Source: Isoetes taiwanensis (taxonomy: Eukaryota > Streptophyta > Lycopodiopsida > Isoetales > Isoetaceae). From it: a DNA stretch of 64,000 nucleotides. Below the pieces are notes generated by a model. The model had not been told where the DNA came from. It did not search any database and saw nothing but the letters and a program-made list of their open reading frames with translations. This document shows positions 47,979 to 62,284 of the stretch, piece by piece. The position numbers were made by a program, and so were the translations under genes. Location of the stretch: the NCBI GenBank assembly GCA_021234155.1, contig JAJEKV010000094.1, positions 1,070,396 through 1,134,395 on the forward strand, read 5' to 3'. The number at the start of each line of letters is the position of its first letter. The stretch's first letter is position 1.

Positions 47979-48850
47979 CTAGTTGCCAATGATCACCTTT
48001 CCTCGCTTCCACACACCGCTTATTCTGGTCTTTGCCTCCTTGAATTTCTTAATTTCCTCCTTTTTTGATGGCCATCGCTCTCTGGTTAAGTCCTCGTTTA
48101 TCCAGACATTCTCACCTTTGAGGGCAGCCCTCTGTTTGAGCATATTCCACCTGCATTCCTTATCCCGGAATCTAATGACCACATGCCGGCATTATGAATC
48201 TGCATTTTTTCCTTGAGAAAGTGTTCTACTGCAAGCTTGGTCTTTTCATTATTAGTTTCTGGTAACCCCACTAATCTCAGATTTAAAGCTCAATTTTTCC
48301 TTTCCTGTTCTTCCATGAAATCTGTAAGCTTCTTTGATAGTTCAGAAAGGGCCAGATCATCTACCTTTTCATGTTGCTGCTCCAAAACCGGGTGCTCTTG
48401 TAATTCAATTTTAATTTCATCAAGTTCCTCTTTCAATTTCTGCACAGCTAATGCATTTTCCTGTCTAATCTGCTCCAATGCCAATTGAAAATCATTAGCT
48501 AGGTTTTTTCGTACCTCTCTGATCATGTCTTGCATCACAGATCCCATGAATTCTCGCATAAAATCCTTCTTGAATTCACTTAGCATAGTTTTCATGCTCT
48601 CCGTCATCATTTGCAGCATCTCCTTCTGAAATCCCCTTGTTTTCCAAGAAACAGAGCCGCTATCCAAGACCTCAGCATCGATTTCTTCCTCTGTACTTCC
48701 AGACCCATCGGTGTCTTCAATCTTCTTCTTATTTTTAGCCCTTTCCGGCCATCCCTCCACCACGGCCTTTCCTGATCCTGCCTCCGGACCATCTGCTATG
48801 TCCCTTGCCTTCGAGGCGAAGACGATTCTCCATCGGCCTTTTGGGACCAT
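47979..48850 (-). pseudogene. LINE copy A ORF1 (coiled coil plus nucleic-acid-binding domain)
   Basis: The likely start is the ATG at 48850 (MVPKGRWRIVFASKARDIAD). The frame upstream of it is only translated microsatellite. ORF1p packages LINE RNA. An acidic linker is followed by a long amphipathic coiled coil (MLQMMTESMKTMLSEFKKDF to KLTDFMEEQERKN, ending at 48290). In another frame, 48182-47979 gives MVIRFRDKECRWNML and LKGENVWINEDLTRE, the pattern ending L1-type ORF1p RNA-binding domains. At least one frame break lies between the two parts. Confidence 0.65.
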
Positions 48851-48874
48851 CGGTTTTGGTTTTGGTTTTTTTCT

Positions 48875-49028
<154 letters not shown>

Positions 49029-49482
49029 GAGATGGGTGAGAGTGGAAAACCCAACTCCTCACCTTGAGAGATGATCCCCTCCCCAACAGGCCCAGTTTAG
49101 GAGCATTTCCATTAACCACTACCTTAACAACCCCCTAAAATTATGTCGCCTGAAAATCATGGCCGAAAACTTTCCCTCATCCAAATTCCGGGGTGCCATT
49201 TTCCACTGTTTCTTGGTCTTGAATGCCGCGCAAATCCTTGAATTCCCCCTAATTCTTCTATCCGCATTACTGATTTCCGGTCTAGAGGTATTTCTCAGCC
49301 CGTGTAATCCTTATTAATTCAGCCCGTGTAATCCTTATTAATTCATTTTAAATCAATCTTACATTGTTCTGATATAAGATTCTATTAGAACAGATATTGT
49401 TTCTTGGTTGATTAGCGTGAATTATATAGAGTCCAATGTCTAAGGCAACTAGATCTGCCCTGCCAGCAAGCAGAAACCCTTT

Positions 49483-49850
49483 GTGCCTCCTCGCATCGAG
49501 AAAATGGCTCCAAGGAGGACCCGAAAGATGACAGGGCAGATTTCAATGAATGTGGACTTGGAGACAAATTCTGAGCCAATTGTAACAGCAAAAGAGTCAA
49601 AGGAAAGGAGATGTAAGCGAGTTCTCAGCGAAATCCAAGCACCTGCCAGTATTGTGAGTGAATCTTCTTAGCCCGATAATTCAATGGTTCTTGTTGTTCA
49701 AGAAAAAGAAAATCCCAAGAAAATTGACACAAAGAATAGGAAGGCTCCAGTCCAATGGACAGATCAGGGTGTTTCCACCTTCCTGAACCTTCTGAATGAG
49801 GTTACAACTGATACAACTGCCACTCAAGGTTACAACTGGTTCTTTCAAAA
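49483..49850 (+). pseudogene. Myb/SANT-like DNA-binding protein of the Harbinger element
   Basis: A basic N-terminal stretch (MAPRRTRKMTG) at 49504 is followed, past a stop at 49669, by KENPKKIDTKNRKAPVQWTD and QGVSTFLNLLNEV (about 49710-49805). W-T-x-x-x-x-x-x-F-L-x-L-L-x-E is the first helix pattern of the Myb/SANT-like domain that accompanies PIF transposases. The partner protein is thought to help the transposase enter the nucleus and bind ends. The remaining helices are not visible before it meets the transposase gene. Confidence 0.5.
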
Positions 49851-50570
49851 TTAGTTTAGAGGCAATTTTGTTGTATATGGAACTCTTCTTGAACTGATTT
49901 GAGTCATGGACTGATCCAGTTCTTGTAACACAGACATTTATAAACAACCTGGTGTGTGTGACAATACCTTGCAAAAGACATGAGTGCCTTTTATGTCAAC
50001 TGTAATAGTCATCACCTTTGTCACTCTTCTTGGGTTTCCTCCATAAAAAATGTGGGACCCATCAACAGCACCATATACATTTCGCAATCCTGTTGCATCA
50101 TGAAATTCCTTTATACATTGAGTTGGTATTGCTCCAGAAGGCATGGCTACAAACCTTTTGTAAAGCATTGTCTTCGTGGCCAACACTAGTGTAATTTTTT
50201 TAGTATATTTCTGCACTATAGCTTTACGAACATAAAATCTCTGACCCACATGCAAAGGCATGTCACCATGTGACGGAAAGTAAAGAACCATGGCAACAGC
50301 CTTCCTAGGATCAACAAGGGGCCTAACCTTAACCCCCGGCCTGCTCAAATACGGGACAACAAGCCCGACTAATCTCTCAAAACTCGCCCTTTTCATTCTG
50401 TAAAATTGGTGCCACATATCATCTTCAAAAGAAGGCAGACAATTCCATGCATGGTTATCTATATTATCCCACTGTGTTCTTTGTCTTGGAGCAATCCAAA
50501 ATCTTCTAGGTGGCCTTTTGACCCGGCAGGATCCAGCTAACATCAAAGATGAGGCAGCACAGAAGAACAT
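49681..50570 (-). pseudogene. PIF/Harbinger (HARBI1-like) transposase
   Basis: The frame 50570-49938 (210 aa) begins with a hydrophobic stretch, then RRFWIAPRQRTQWDN. The family's N-terminal block follows (DDMWHQFYRMKRASFERL...VVPYLSRPGVKVRPLVDPRKAVAM) and then FHDATGLRNVYGAVDGSHI (about 50060), which holds the first catalytic Asp. The next frame (49974-49681) continues TRTGSVHDSNQFKKSSIY, the conserved GSVHD with the second Asp. The two overlap out of frame, so one frameshift lies near 49950. The C-terminal third with the catalytic Glu is missing or unrecognisable. Confidence 0.75.
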
Positions 50571-50726
50571 ACTGTTATTTTCTTGCAGCTTATTGAGCTA
50601 AGCGAGCTTGAAGACCCAATGAACAGATTGTACGAGCACGCAAAAGCATGGCAATCATTTCAAGAATCACTGGATCCATGATAGAACGGCCGGCAAATGG
50701 AACCCTATGCAAAAAAGACAGCAAAT

Positions 50727-50822
50727 GAAATATCCCACAAAGCTTACCTACCAGCAGGAACAGGGAAAGAAATATCCCACATTTTGGAGGCCGATTCAAA
50801 ATTGGAGGGGAATTATCCCACA
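50727..50822 (+). repeat. Three GAAATATCCCACA-type motifs near the Harbinger right end
   Basis: The motif GAAATATCCCACA occurs at 50727-50739 and 50769-50781, and GAATTATCCCACA at 50810-50822, at spacings of about 41 bases. Regular short motifs near an end resemble transposase-binding subterminal repeats. Confidence 0.5.
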
Positions 50823-51013
50823 AAAACCTACCCTACCGGAATGAATCGATGGACTAGTTCTCTAGCGGGAAACCAAAGTTTGAGGCCTAACCGACGCTAT
50901 TAGACCTCGAGAGATGGCCTTCTCTCCTCTCCTCCCAGAAAAATAAGTATAATTCTGAGAGGAGTCGTATAGGACGAGAGATGGGTATTTTGGCCAACCC
51001 GGGTATGAGAGCA

Positions 51014-51025
51014 TGAGAGAGAGAT

Positions 51026-51077
<52 letters not shown>
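51014..51077. repeat. (GA)n microsatellite at the 3' end of LINE copy B
   Basis: A GA run with a few T interruptions at its left. On the LINE's minus strand it is a (CT)n tail directly following AATAAACT. Confidence 0.9.
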
Positions 51078-51080
<3 letters not shown>

Positions 51081-51520
51081 ATTATGTCTATAGGAGGCCT
51101 CAAAGGCCTAGTAGACAAAACCACTTAAACATCTTCATAAAATAATAGATGAGTTCTAACCTCATCTAGCTCATCCTCCCACTCAAACTATCCAATTATC
51201 AACATTAACAGCAGTGTGAGAACAAACAGTATCCTATGTTGAAGAAGTTCAGTCAAATACTTCCCAACATATCACCATTAAGTGTAAAAGGGTTGGGTAG
51301 ATCATTATAATGAATACCATGTTTATCTCGAATTGCTCCATAGACCCTACATCTAAGCAATGTATGATCTTCATCCCTCAACCTGGTTTGAATCACATAC
51401 CTTGCGGTATCTTTGATCTCGTGGTATGATATGCCCCCATCCCGCCTTCTACCCCAAATGGTGGGAGCTAAGACGGATCCCTAGATAGAATGTCTCTTTT
51501 TTGTAGATAGAATGTCTATC
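51078..51520 (-). mobile_element. LINE copy B, short 5'-truncated 3' end
   Basis: This is only the last 440 bases of the LINE: part of the C terminus and the 3' UTR with hairpin AGGCCT-TTG-AGGCCT (51095-51109). It runs into the (AG)n of copy C at its 5' side and into (GA)n at its 3' side. It resembles copy C over its whole length (GGCCTCAAAGGCC, AGATGAG..., CTCATCTA). Confidence 0.75.

Positions 51521-51524
<4 letters not shown>

Positions 51525-51579
<55 letters not shown>
51525..51579. repeat. (AG)n microsatellite between LINE copies B and C
   Basis: A perfect AG run of 55 bases, joining the truncated 5' end of copy B to the 3' end of copy C. Confidence 0.95.
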
Positions 51580-51582
<3 letters not shown>

Positions 51583-53470
51583 GTAGTAAGTCTAGGGAGG
51601 CCTCAAAGGCCAAAAGACATCAAAATTTTAAACATGATCATAAAAAGTAGATGAGTCTCGAGTCCTCATCTAACTCATCACTCTCACTACGTATGTCAAC
51701 ATCTTCTAGTATACTATTCAATCTTTTTTAAACAACCATCTCTATGTTGTAAAAAGTTCTAATAAATAGTCACCAACCTTCCCTCCATCTATGGAGAAGA
51801 AGGTCTGGAGGTCCCGCATGAATCCCATGTTGCATTCTCGATTAAATAGTATGCAATCGCATCTTAAGTAATGCATGATCTTCATCTTCCCACTTGGTCC
51901 CTCGCCACATACTTTACAATATCTCTCACTTCTTGGTATGATTTGGTCCCATCTCGCGGTCTTCCACTCCTAGACGGTGTGAGCTAAGACGAATCTGAGA
52001 ATGCATGTCTTTTCTTGATTGAGATATTGTCCCAGGAAATACTTAGCCGCTACTAGTCCGGGTTCATCATGTTTTGTTTTAATGATCATTTTCGCTTTTT
52101 AAAAGGGTGCGACCACATCTTCTTGTATACTTTATCTAAGACCCATTGCCTCAGATTCTTTCCCTCTAGTAAAGCTTCTTCCCACCCTGGATATCCCATC
52201 TATCCAAATGCCATTTTAATAGCATCCTCGAAACCATCCTTTATCTTTGCCGGGTTGATAAAGCCTTATGTGGTAGCCGTGTATCATCCATCAAAGTTAA
52301 CTTCTTTAAATACCGACTACATCTAATCATGGCTTCTCCTTCTAGAGGTAATAAGCCACATTCCGTCAGCATCATTTGATAGGGTGTTTGGGCCTTGACT
52401 CCCAGTTCAAGGCGTATGAATTTCTTTTGTATCTGTTCAAGATCATCCCATAGTCCACGTGGAAGACTGGGGCCCCATACCTCACTGCCATATAGAGCTA
52501 CACTTTATACCAAAGATTCAAAGAGTCTTTTTTTAAGTGGCCAAGCCCATAAGTGTGCTTCCCTGCATAGGCTTTGCATAGCATAGAGTGCTTTATGGCT
52601 GCCATCTATTCTCTGCTGAATGCACGCGTTCCATCTGTGATTCCTGTGAAAAATCAGCCCTAGATATTTATAGGAATCGCAAGTACTTACCATTTGGTCT
52701 TTATATCTGAACGAAGTTTCTTGTTTTAATGCTCCCACTGTCATGATATTTGATTTATCCAGGTTTACTTGCATCCCTGTGGCATCACAGAACCGGGCTA
52801 GCCCATCCAGATGTTGTTGCATATGCTTCACAGAGCGAGCAAAGATGACCACATCATCTGCATACATCAGAAGCTGGATTACATAGCCATGAATCTCTAT
52901 TCCACCTGGGCAGTTATCTTGTAGCCATTTTTCCAAGCTATCAATGAATAAACCGAATAGCGTGGGGGACATTGGGCAGCCTTGCTTGACCCCAATGTTG
53001 CTACTAACATATTCTTGCTTGTCTAATGAGAGAGGAAATGACAATTTTATCAATACCTGCTCATACAATCTTTTGTCCGCTTCTTGTAATCTTGCTTTCG
53101 GGTACCCTGTAGCTTATCCAATCTCCTCCATAACTGCGATCTAGGTACTTTGTCAAAAGCCTTCCTAAAATCTATGAAGGCTACATACGCTGGTTTCTTT
53201 GTGCCTTTGACTGCCTCAAATATAGTCTTAAGTACAAGTAAGTGATCGATTGTAGATCGGCCTGCTTTGAATCCAGCTTGTGTTTCTGCTCTTATGTTAT
53301 TTGTTTCAGCCCATAAACTTATTTTTCTCTCTAATATAGATGCAAGAAGTTTTGAGAGTAAGCTGCTCACCAATATGGTTCTATAATTGCTTATATCATT
53401 GATATCACCTCCTTTATGGACTGAACTACTTGGTAACTTGCCATTGTTCTCTGTGCTACCAGGGCCGAGG
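51580..53470 (-). mobile_element. LINE copy C, 5'-truncated within RT
   Basis: On the minus strand this has an RT part, a C-terminal region with WEDEDHALL (a zinc-finger remnant, about 51890), and a 3' UTR with hairpin GGCCT-TTG-AGGCC (51599-51611). The 5' end is cut inside the RT domain at about 53470, where the (GA)n of copy D starts. Length is 1.9 kb. Confidence 0.8.
52505..53373 (-). pseudogene. Reverse transcriptase of LINE copy C
   Basis: Frame 53373-53050 has ETQAGFKAGRSTIDHLLVL and YVAFIDFRKAFDKVPRSQLW (catalytic Asp). Frame 53068-52505 continues VGVKQGCPMSPTLFGLFID, LLMYADDVVIFA (catalytic Asp pair), DATGMQVNLDKSNIMTVG, YKYLGLIFHRN and HKALYAMQSLCREAHLWAW. Only one frame break separates them, near 53060, so this is the best-preserved RT in the stack. 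All catalytic residues are present. Confidence 0.8.
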
Positions 53471-53597
<127 letters not shown>

Positions 53598-54699
53598 AAT
53601 GAAATGAAATGAAATTATTATTCCGCCTCAGACCACCAGGTCTATGAGACGCTTACAAGTTACATTCAAAATTATAAACAAGTCATCCAAAGTCGCCTCC
53701 GAGAGTAACACACTGGGCTCCCTCTATCTCAAACTCTCGCATCTTCTCGATTTTTTCAAACAAGCATCTCTATGTTTAAGAATGTCAACAATATATCCCC
53801 AATGGATGCCCCTTGGTACCGAAAGAACTCCTCAAGGGAGGTAGACGGATCCCATGTATGACTCTTAAGTCCTCAATAAGCCTTACGGCAACAAAGTAAG
53901 ATATGAGCCTCATCCTCCACCACACCGGTCACTACACAAGTTACAATGTCTAAGATCGCGAGCCATGTCTCCGCCCATCTCCCCCTACCTCCACACCAAG
54001 ATGGTGCGAAGCTTAACCTATCCGCAATTGTTTGCCTATGCTTCATAGATAAGGGTTCACTAAGATAACAAGGCTGCCTTCAATGTGGGATTCATTCAGT
54101 CCCATAGTACTTTTTTTCACAAATTACCGTCTCCATGCCTTAGTGAGAACACTCTTCCTAACCCATCCCCCTCAATATCTTCCCCTCGATTCATCCGCAC
54201 TTAAGTGAATATCCATCCCCCATTTCACTAGCCATCTACTAATGCATACCAACCTTTGTCACTACTCGCTGCAAAGCAATTCTTGGCAAGCCATTCACGG
54301 GCATATCATATAAAACCTTATGTTGATAACGTAGGTTTTGCAAAGAGCTTCAGCTTCAAGGGGTATCATCCCAAGACTCTCCTAACATCATATCATATGG
54401 CGCTTTGCATTTTAGTGCCCGCCTGGTGTGAAAAATTTCTTTTGTATTTTTCCACCTTTTTCCACCCATCATTATTAGGCTCCTGCCCCCGTGGCTTCAC
54501 AACCATACAAGATAACCCGTTTATACCAATACTTTAAAGAGCATCGTTTCATTTCAAAAGTTCCAAATGTCGCGATTCACACACCTTCTCTCACATTGCA
54601 TATAGTGCCTTTTAAGCCCAAGACTCACTCTATGTTCGAATCACCGATTCCAATCTGACTTTTTGTCTACAAATAAACCCAGATACTTATAGCTTTCAA

Positions 54700-56960
54700 C
54701 GACCTCAACTTGCTTACCCTTTGTAAAATAGCCGCATTATGATCCGCTTTATTCGCCCCAAAACAACAAAATTTAGTCTTTTTCCAGATTCACTCGTGAT
54801 ACTTTTAGCATCACAAAACCGCAAGCACATCCAAATGTCTTTGCATCCCCTCAGATGTCTCGGAGATAGCAACACAATATCATCAGCATATAGCAAGAGC
54901 ATAAGTACATACCCATTCAAGGATGTACCATCCCTCCATGTGCTCTTATCCACCCCTCCAAATGATCTATGAACAATCCAAACAAGGTAGGCGTAAAGGA
55001 CACCCCCTGCTTGACTCCCCATATTACTCTACTACATCATCACACATTCCAACAAAGGGAAAGAGAGTTGCACGCCAGATTCTTTTTATAAAGAACACTT
55101 ACCGCAGATGCCTGCCCCATTACTCCGGATGCCCAAATCTACCATCCTATGCCAATGATTTTGCCTATTCACCATGTCAAAGGCCTTGTTGAAATCCACA
55201 AATACAAAGATACAAAGGTTTCCTTTTTCCCACCACTGAATCCATCATAGCACGAAGGGTGACCAAATGGTCAGTTGTAGACTTTTTAGGTCTAAAGCCC
55301 GCTTGGCCTATTGCTCTAGCATTGTGACCCTCTGCCCAGTTGCTTATCTTGCCCTCAAGTATAGAGGCATACAGTTTTATGTAAAGGTCGCCAACCATAA
55401 TGGTACCTGGTGAGTTTACCCGGATCAGATGTATCCCCTGATTTGTGCAATGGCACAACCCTATTAACCCGCCAGGCCCTAGGAAACCCATCTCTCAAAG
55501 CCATATTGAACATGTCGACTAGCCTATTCGTGAATCGCTTCTCCAGCCTTTAAGCATTTTCGCCTTAAGGCCACAAGCATCCGCCATTGCCATTAGCAAG
55601 TCTCTTGAGTCCCACCAACATCCTCCGTAAAAGGTAAGCATATCATCCATCTCACATGTCTCTTCGGCCATCTTATCCTCAACTCCATGGACATGGTATA
55701 AATTATGCGACATGCTCCATTAGTGCCTCCGCTTGCAACACATTACCCCCATGCTTCATGGGTTTAAGCCTATTCCAAAATTTCTTTGGATCAACCAGCA
55801 ATTCTTCCACCATTCGCCTATGTTTACGATGTAAATATGCCTTCTTCTTATTTTTGACCAGCTTTGGTATACACTTTCCTTCTCAGATTTTAGCTTTCCT
55901 TTGTGTCGCTTCTAAATTTTTGCCTCTGTGCTTACATTCCATGTCAAACCATCCATTACATGGCAGCCCCCTCCGCTTAGGTGGGATACAAAACATTCAT
56001 TCACCTGATTCAAGCAAAACCCTAGACAACGCCTCACTCTATATCCCCACCGATGTGGGCCATGCAAAGATGCCATTTTCTCGCTCGCATATCTCGCTAT
56101 ATTCATGAGCTTTATCATACTTGAGAGACATACATTTACCTTTATATGTATCTTCTTGTCGCCTATGATGCCACCTGCATATGAAGTTCAATGAGCAAAG
56201 GTACATGATCCGAAGCCATTCTCATCTCCACGCGTAGTTAATAACATGTTCTCCAAAAGTAGGTTTGGCAATAACATAATCCACCACACTAGCATTTTTT
56301 ACAAGTGCGCTTACCGTGAGTTCGGTACCTATCCGTGCCATTGAAGATCACCATCTCAAAACCACTACACATATGTAAGACATGACGCTTCATGTCGTCA
56401 CCATTTCACATTGTCTTCGATGTTCTCGCTCCATCCAATTGTCTTCACCAAGATCATCCAAAGATTTCCAACCATTCTCCTCCATCTAGGCCCACCAAAG
56501 TCTGCTTGATGGTTTCCCCGTACGACCATTAAAGTCTCCTAACAATAGCACTTCCCCGCCAAACCCAAAGCTAGTATATCCCGCTCTAAGTGAAAGAATG
56601 GGTCATCCTTATCCGGATCTCCTTTGTTATACACCTGTGATTCCCTTTGGGGAAATAACAACCAGCTACATATATCTTGTTGCCCCCACCGCAATTCAAT
56701 CCAAATGTATTGTCGGTTTTATGTGTCAAAAACACACACTGCATGCACAATTTCATTCACGAGCATAGCATGCAATACCACCGCACCTTTGAGATTCCAG
56801 CCCTTCTATTCCATACGAATGCAATAGCGTAAAACCGAAATATCCGAAGAGCCTTTTCCTCATGCTCACACGTTTCAAAAAGAAAACTATGTCTACATTT
56901 GCTAGCAAGTCATCCATAGCACATATCTTACTACTTTTAACGTATTTACATTCCAAAGAA
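54700..56960 (-). pseudogene. ORF2 (endonuclease and RT) of LINE copy D
   Basis: Endonuclease motifs are EVLLLGDFNGRTGKPSS at about 56520-56560 and SDHVPLLIELHMQ at about 56180-56215. RT motifs are EGHNARAIGQAGFRPKKSTT (55340-55280), TLRAMMDSVVGKRKPLYL and VLMLLLYADDIVLLSPRH (54900-54850) with the catalytic Asp pair. A block near 55180 gives FCGFQQGL-like sequence where FIDFSKAF is expected. Frequent frame changes and stops mean it is inactive. Confidence 0.7.
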
Positions 56961-57091
56961 CTAACCTCGGCGGTCGCTACTTCCTATGCATCCTCCACAA
57001 TCACTTTTCCTTCTCTCCAAGAAGCCGCGTTGTCCAGCCGCTTGCCTCCTTCATCCTCTTAAGATCTTCTCTTCTCTGAAATTGGGTTTAG

Positions 57092-57930
57092 TTAAGTCGT
57101 CATTGACCCATATATATTTGCCCTTAAGCGATGTTCGCTCAAGATAACCCGAGTCTTCGCTTCCTTGATGCGCACTTCACCAACACATTCCCCGTGTTCC
57201 TTCCCCTTCCTTCCAACCCGGTATGCCTCCAAAATATCCACCGTGACCTTTGCATATTCTCTCGCAAGAAATGTTTGAACAGCCATGCTTGTGTCCTCAT
57301 TCTCCTTTTACGGTAGGCGGAAATTTGAATTATTAGCCTTCGATTCCTTTCATGCATATCAGCCAAGTGCTCCATTTTCTCATTCAAAGCATCAATTGTC
57401 CTTGAAAACCATCATTTGAGCCCCCTATTCAAGTCTCCCGGCTTGATCCATGACCTGCTTTGCCCTCGATACGCTTTGCTAGTCGCGCTTTTAGCTCTAC
57501 ATTTTTACTCTTTAAAGAACACAAAGACTCATTCATACCTTGCAAAAGCTTAAGCATTTGTGCTGATGGCTGCCGCCTCAGCCCTTTGCTCCGCTGCTTC
57601 CTTCTTGGACTGCTCCATGGATTCTAGTAGCTTCATCATCACCGTAAACAATTGACCCATTAGCATCTCTCCTCCCAAGAATCCGTATATGCCATAGCTC
57701 AAGCTGCAAATCAGCCCAAGGACAGGCCCAAGCCCTCCTGGGATATGTCAGCCTTCAGCCCAAATCGCTTGCCTCTTGCCTCCGAGATTCCGCCAAGTAC
57801 TAGAGTCCCCATCCCAGGTGTCATCGAGATGTCTTACGTAAGAACTTCCTTGCCCCCGCCTTTTACATTCATTTTTACCTTCTTGACATTGCCTACCACA
57901 GATTTATTTGCCCCTGGGGAGAATCAGCCT
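57092..57930 (-). pseudogene. ORF1 of LINE copy D
   Basis: Frame 57387-57139 reads EKMEHLADMHERNRRLIIQ, then LEAYRVGRKGKE in the neighbouring frame and VKCASRKRRLGLS; 57286-57092 ends KTRVILSEHRLRANIYG. The order RN-x-LII, AyRvGR, V(K)FaSR, L(K)GxxI matches the RNA-binding domain of L1-type ORF1p. Upstream (57660-57400) is a Glu/Ser-rich, probably coiled-coil region. There are several frame breaks. Confidence 0.55.
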
Positions 57931-58189
57931 TGAGCCCACCTCCTTGAGCCCTTTTTTCCCCAGATCTTATCGTCTCCTTTTTGGATGTCCCATCCTATAC
58001 ACAAATTCCTGAAAATGCCAATTCTGGTCACAAACCCGATTCAAAAGTATTGATGTTATACAATCGCTGGAAAGAGCTCGAAATAAGCTTTCCAAGAGCC
58101 CAACCTCAGGTAACCGGACAATCGATGTGAGAGCCATGGCTTCTAAAATTCCACCAAAACCCCTAGCACCAAAATCCAACTTCAAGACC

Positions 58190-60183
<1,994 letters not shown>

Positions 60184-60196
60184 GAGAGAGAGAGAG
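60184..60196. repeat. Short (GA)n run at the 5' end of LINE copy E
   Basis: GAGAGAGAGAGAG directly abuts the truncated 5' end of copy E. Beyond it, the sequence to about 60480 is unrecognised. Confidence 0.8.
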
Positions 60197-60479
60197 AGAT
60201 GGCGAGAGCATAGGAAGAGGAATCAATATAAAGAACATGATGGTGTTGTTTATGTCTCATTAAACAAGTTGGCCTCAAGTGGATGTCATAAATGATATTC
60301 TTCTTCTCTTTTTTGAAGGTACTACAATGGGTGCATTTTTTCCGCATGGGGGTCCTATGGGACCAAGTAATAAAAGAGGCCATCAAAATTAGCTCATGAA
60401 AATTAGTCCACCACATACATATACACGACACAACATGGGCACACGCTTTTCCGCGCTTCCTATTTGCCTCCAAAAAACA

Positions 60480-61713
60480 TACCTAGTGATCATAGTTGTA
60501 AGGTTGTTTGGGCAAAGTGCATTAAACCCAAGGTAGCTAGTGGCCTTGAATGTTGTATTTTCAATTCCAAAGTAAGTTGATGGTCTCGAAGTATTTGGAG
60601 GCTTCTTATTGGAAAGAATGATTCTCCTAGGCTGTCAGTTCAACATTGTCTTTCATTTTGTAAGACTATCAATTAAGCCCCTTCTTCCTTGGGTCGGTTT
60701 TGCTTTATCATTTACATCCATATCCTCATGCTTCCTCCTTTCTATAAAGGGGTTGCTTATTGCTTGGGACACTGTCAGGTCCCTTTTTCATATAAATCTT
60801 GATGTGTTTCTTCAATTATCCATTCCATGCTAGTGGATTCCTCTGCAAGACAATCCATTCAATGTGCCCCGTTGTGTTATCATGCATCCAAAGACACAAC
60901 AATGATGGATACAACTGGTATAAGCACTATTGCAACTTGGTATGAGTCTGGCCATCTCCTATCATGGAAAGCATTTATAACAAATTCTTGTTGTATCGGT
61001 GCGATAGAGCAATTTGCATTCATATTGCTACGTTGTTGCCACAAGATTTTGGTCTGCAAATTGTAGTTGTATGGGGTGCCGATTATAAAACCTTGCCTCC
61101 ATCTCATAGGTGGCATCTTCAGGTCCCCACCCACGGTCTCGAAAGTGTTTAGATATGCGTGTGGGATAAGTTGCTCCATTCCAAGGTGGCAACTCTATGG
61201 TGCCAAAGTAATTCATATATGTCTCATAGTCAACAGGTTGGCTCATAAAATTGACAACTCTGTCCTCTATGTAAGAAAAGGGTTGAGTTCTTGTCTGAGC
61301 AACTTCAACTGGCATTGGTTCTTAATCCTTGTCTGGACTACTCTAATTGTCCAGCATTTACTCACTATTTACTCTGATGCATGGCCCAAACTGCATAAAC
61401 AAGCTTTTCATCTTGCATTTAGTTGGTTTTTGTGGTCAATCTGGAAGAAGGAGATTGTAAATCTTTAAAGGCATGGACATTTTAGATGAGCTGGTAGACA
61501 CAAGATAAACTTGTTATGGCTTATAATTGTTATTCTCTTGATCAAGAGAAGAAGGTATTGATTTCGGAAGTGTACCTTCAAACTCTTATGCATAAAGTGA
61601 TTGTGCTCAGTTGGATCATTTTATCTACTACTAGGGGTTGTAGTCTTATTCTCTGCATTTTAATTTGTTATAAATTTTCCTAGTGATGAATAAAGTTTGC
61701 CGTCCTTAAAAAC
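60480..61713 (+). mobile_element. L1 LINE remnant, C-terminal part
   Basis: KVVWAKCIKPKVASGLECC (from about 60510) resembles the post-RT block W.KVC.PK..GGLG of plant L1 ORF2. FHLAFSWFLWSIWKKE (about 61410-61455) resembles the C-terminal A..W.IWK.RN block. The end GATGAATAAAGTTTGCCGTCC followed by TTAAAAA fits a plant L1 3' terminus. Frames are broken and the rest is missing. Confidence 0.6.
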
Positions 61714-61714
61714 A

Positions 61715-61739
61715 TTTTTTTTTTTTTTTTTTTTTTTTT
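61715..61739. repeat. (T)25 run followed by G-rich stretch
   Basis: A 25-base poly(T) followed by GGGGTGGGGGG, next to the L1 tail. It could be the poly(A) of an element on the other strand, but no body was recognised to its left on that strand. Confidence 0.7.
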
Positions 61740-62058
61740 GGGGTGGGGGGACTAGTGATTGAAAGCACAATCATGGCGATAATTAGTTTTAAATTTTGTT
61801 AAATAACCATGCAAACCATTTGATTGCCATACCTACATGTGAGAAGCATGTCATTCACGCCTGCCCATCCATATGTAATCCTAGATATAACTTTTTGGTA
61901 TGCCCTATAAAACGAGGGGTCCCTCACTGGTGTGGACATGGGGTCATGAGAACAGAATATCAACTAACAATGTCATATTGCCATGTTCAAGATAGATGAG
62001 CATAGTGGGCATCAACAATTAGAATCATAAGTGGTAGTACTATGCCCCTCTTTTGGGC

Positions 62059-62237
62059 CTCCTAAGAGACGCTTCACATGTCACCGGCAAAAACTTGCCG
62101 GACGTCAAGCCGTTGGAGACGCTCACCTGTAAACTGCTCCAGCAGTTCGGGGACGAACGGCTCAACGTCAAACCGGCCGTCTCAAATGAACTGCATGTGA
62201 ATATAGAAAAATTTACATGTGAGGCGCCTCTAAGGAG
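62059..62237. mobile_element. MITE-like element, 179 bp
   Basis: The left end CTCCTAAGAGACGCTTCACA and the reversed right end CTCCTTAGAGGCGCCTCACA match at 16 of 20 positions, followed on both sides by TGT. The interior is GC-rich, unlike its surroundings. No clear target duplication was found, so the superfamily is not assigned. Confidence 0.6.
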
Positions 62238-62284
62238 TAGCTCCTTGGCGATTTTTTGCTTTGGCCTTTTTCTTTCCTGCAAAA

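Larger units (their letters stand above)
49430..50890. mobile_element. PIF/Harbinger DNA transposon (decayed)
   Basis: It holds the two genes expected of PIF/Harbinger: a DDE transposase on the minus strand and a Myb/SANT-like protein on the plus strand, converging tail to tail. Its right end may be near 50887, where GGAAACCAAAGTTTGAGGCC is followed by TAA. Reversed, this resembles PIF ends (GGCC...TTTGG) next to a TWA duplication. No convincing matching left end was found. Three GAAATATCCCACA-type motifs lie near the right end. It separates LINE copies A and B. Confidence 0.65.
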
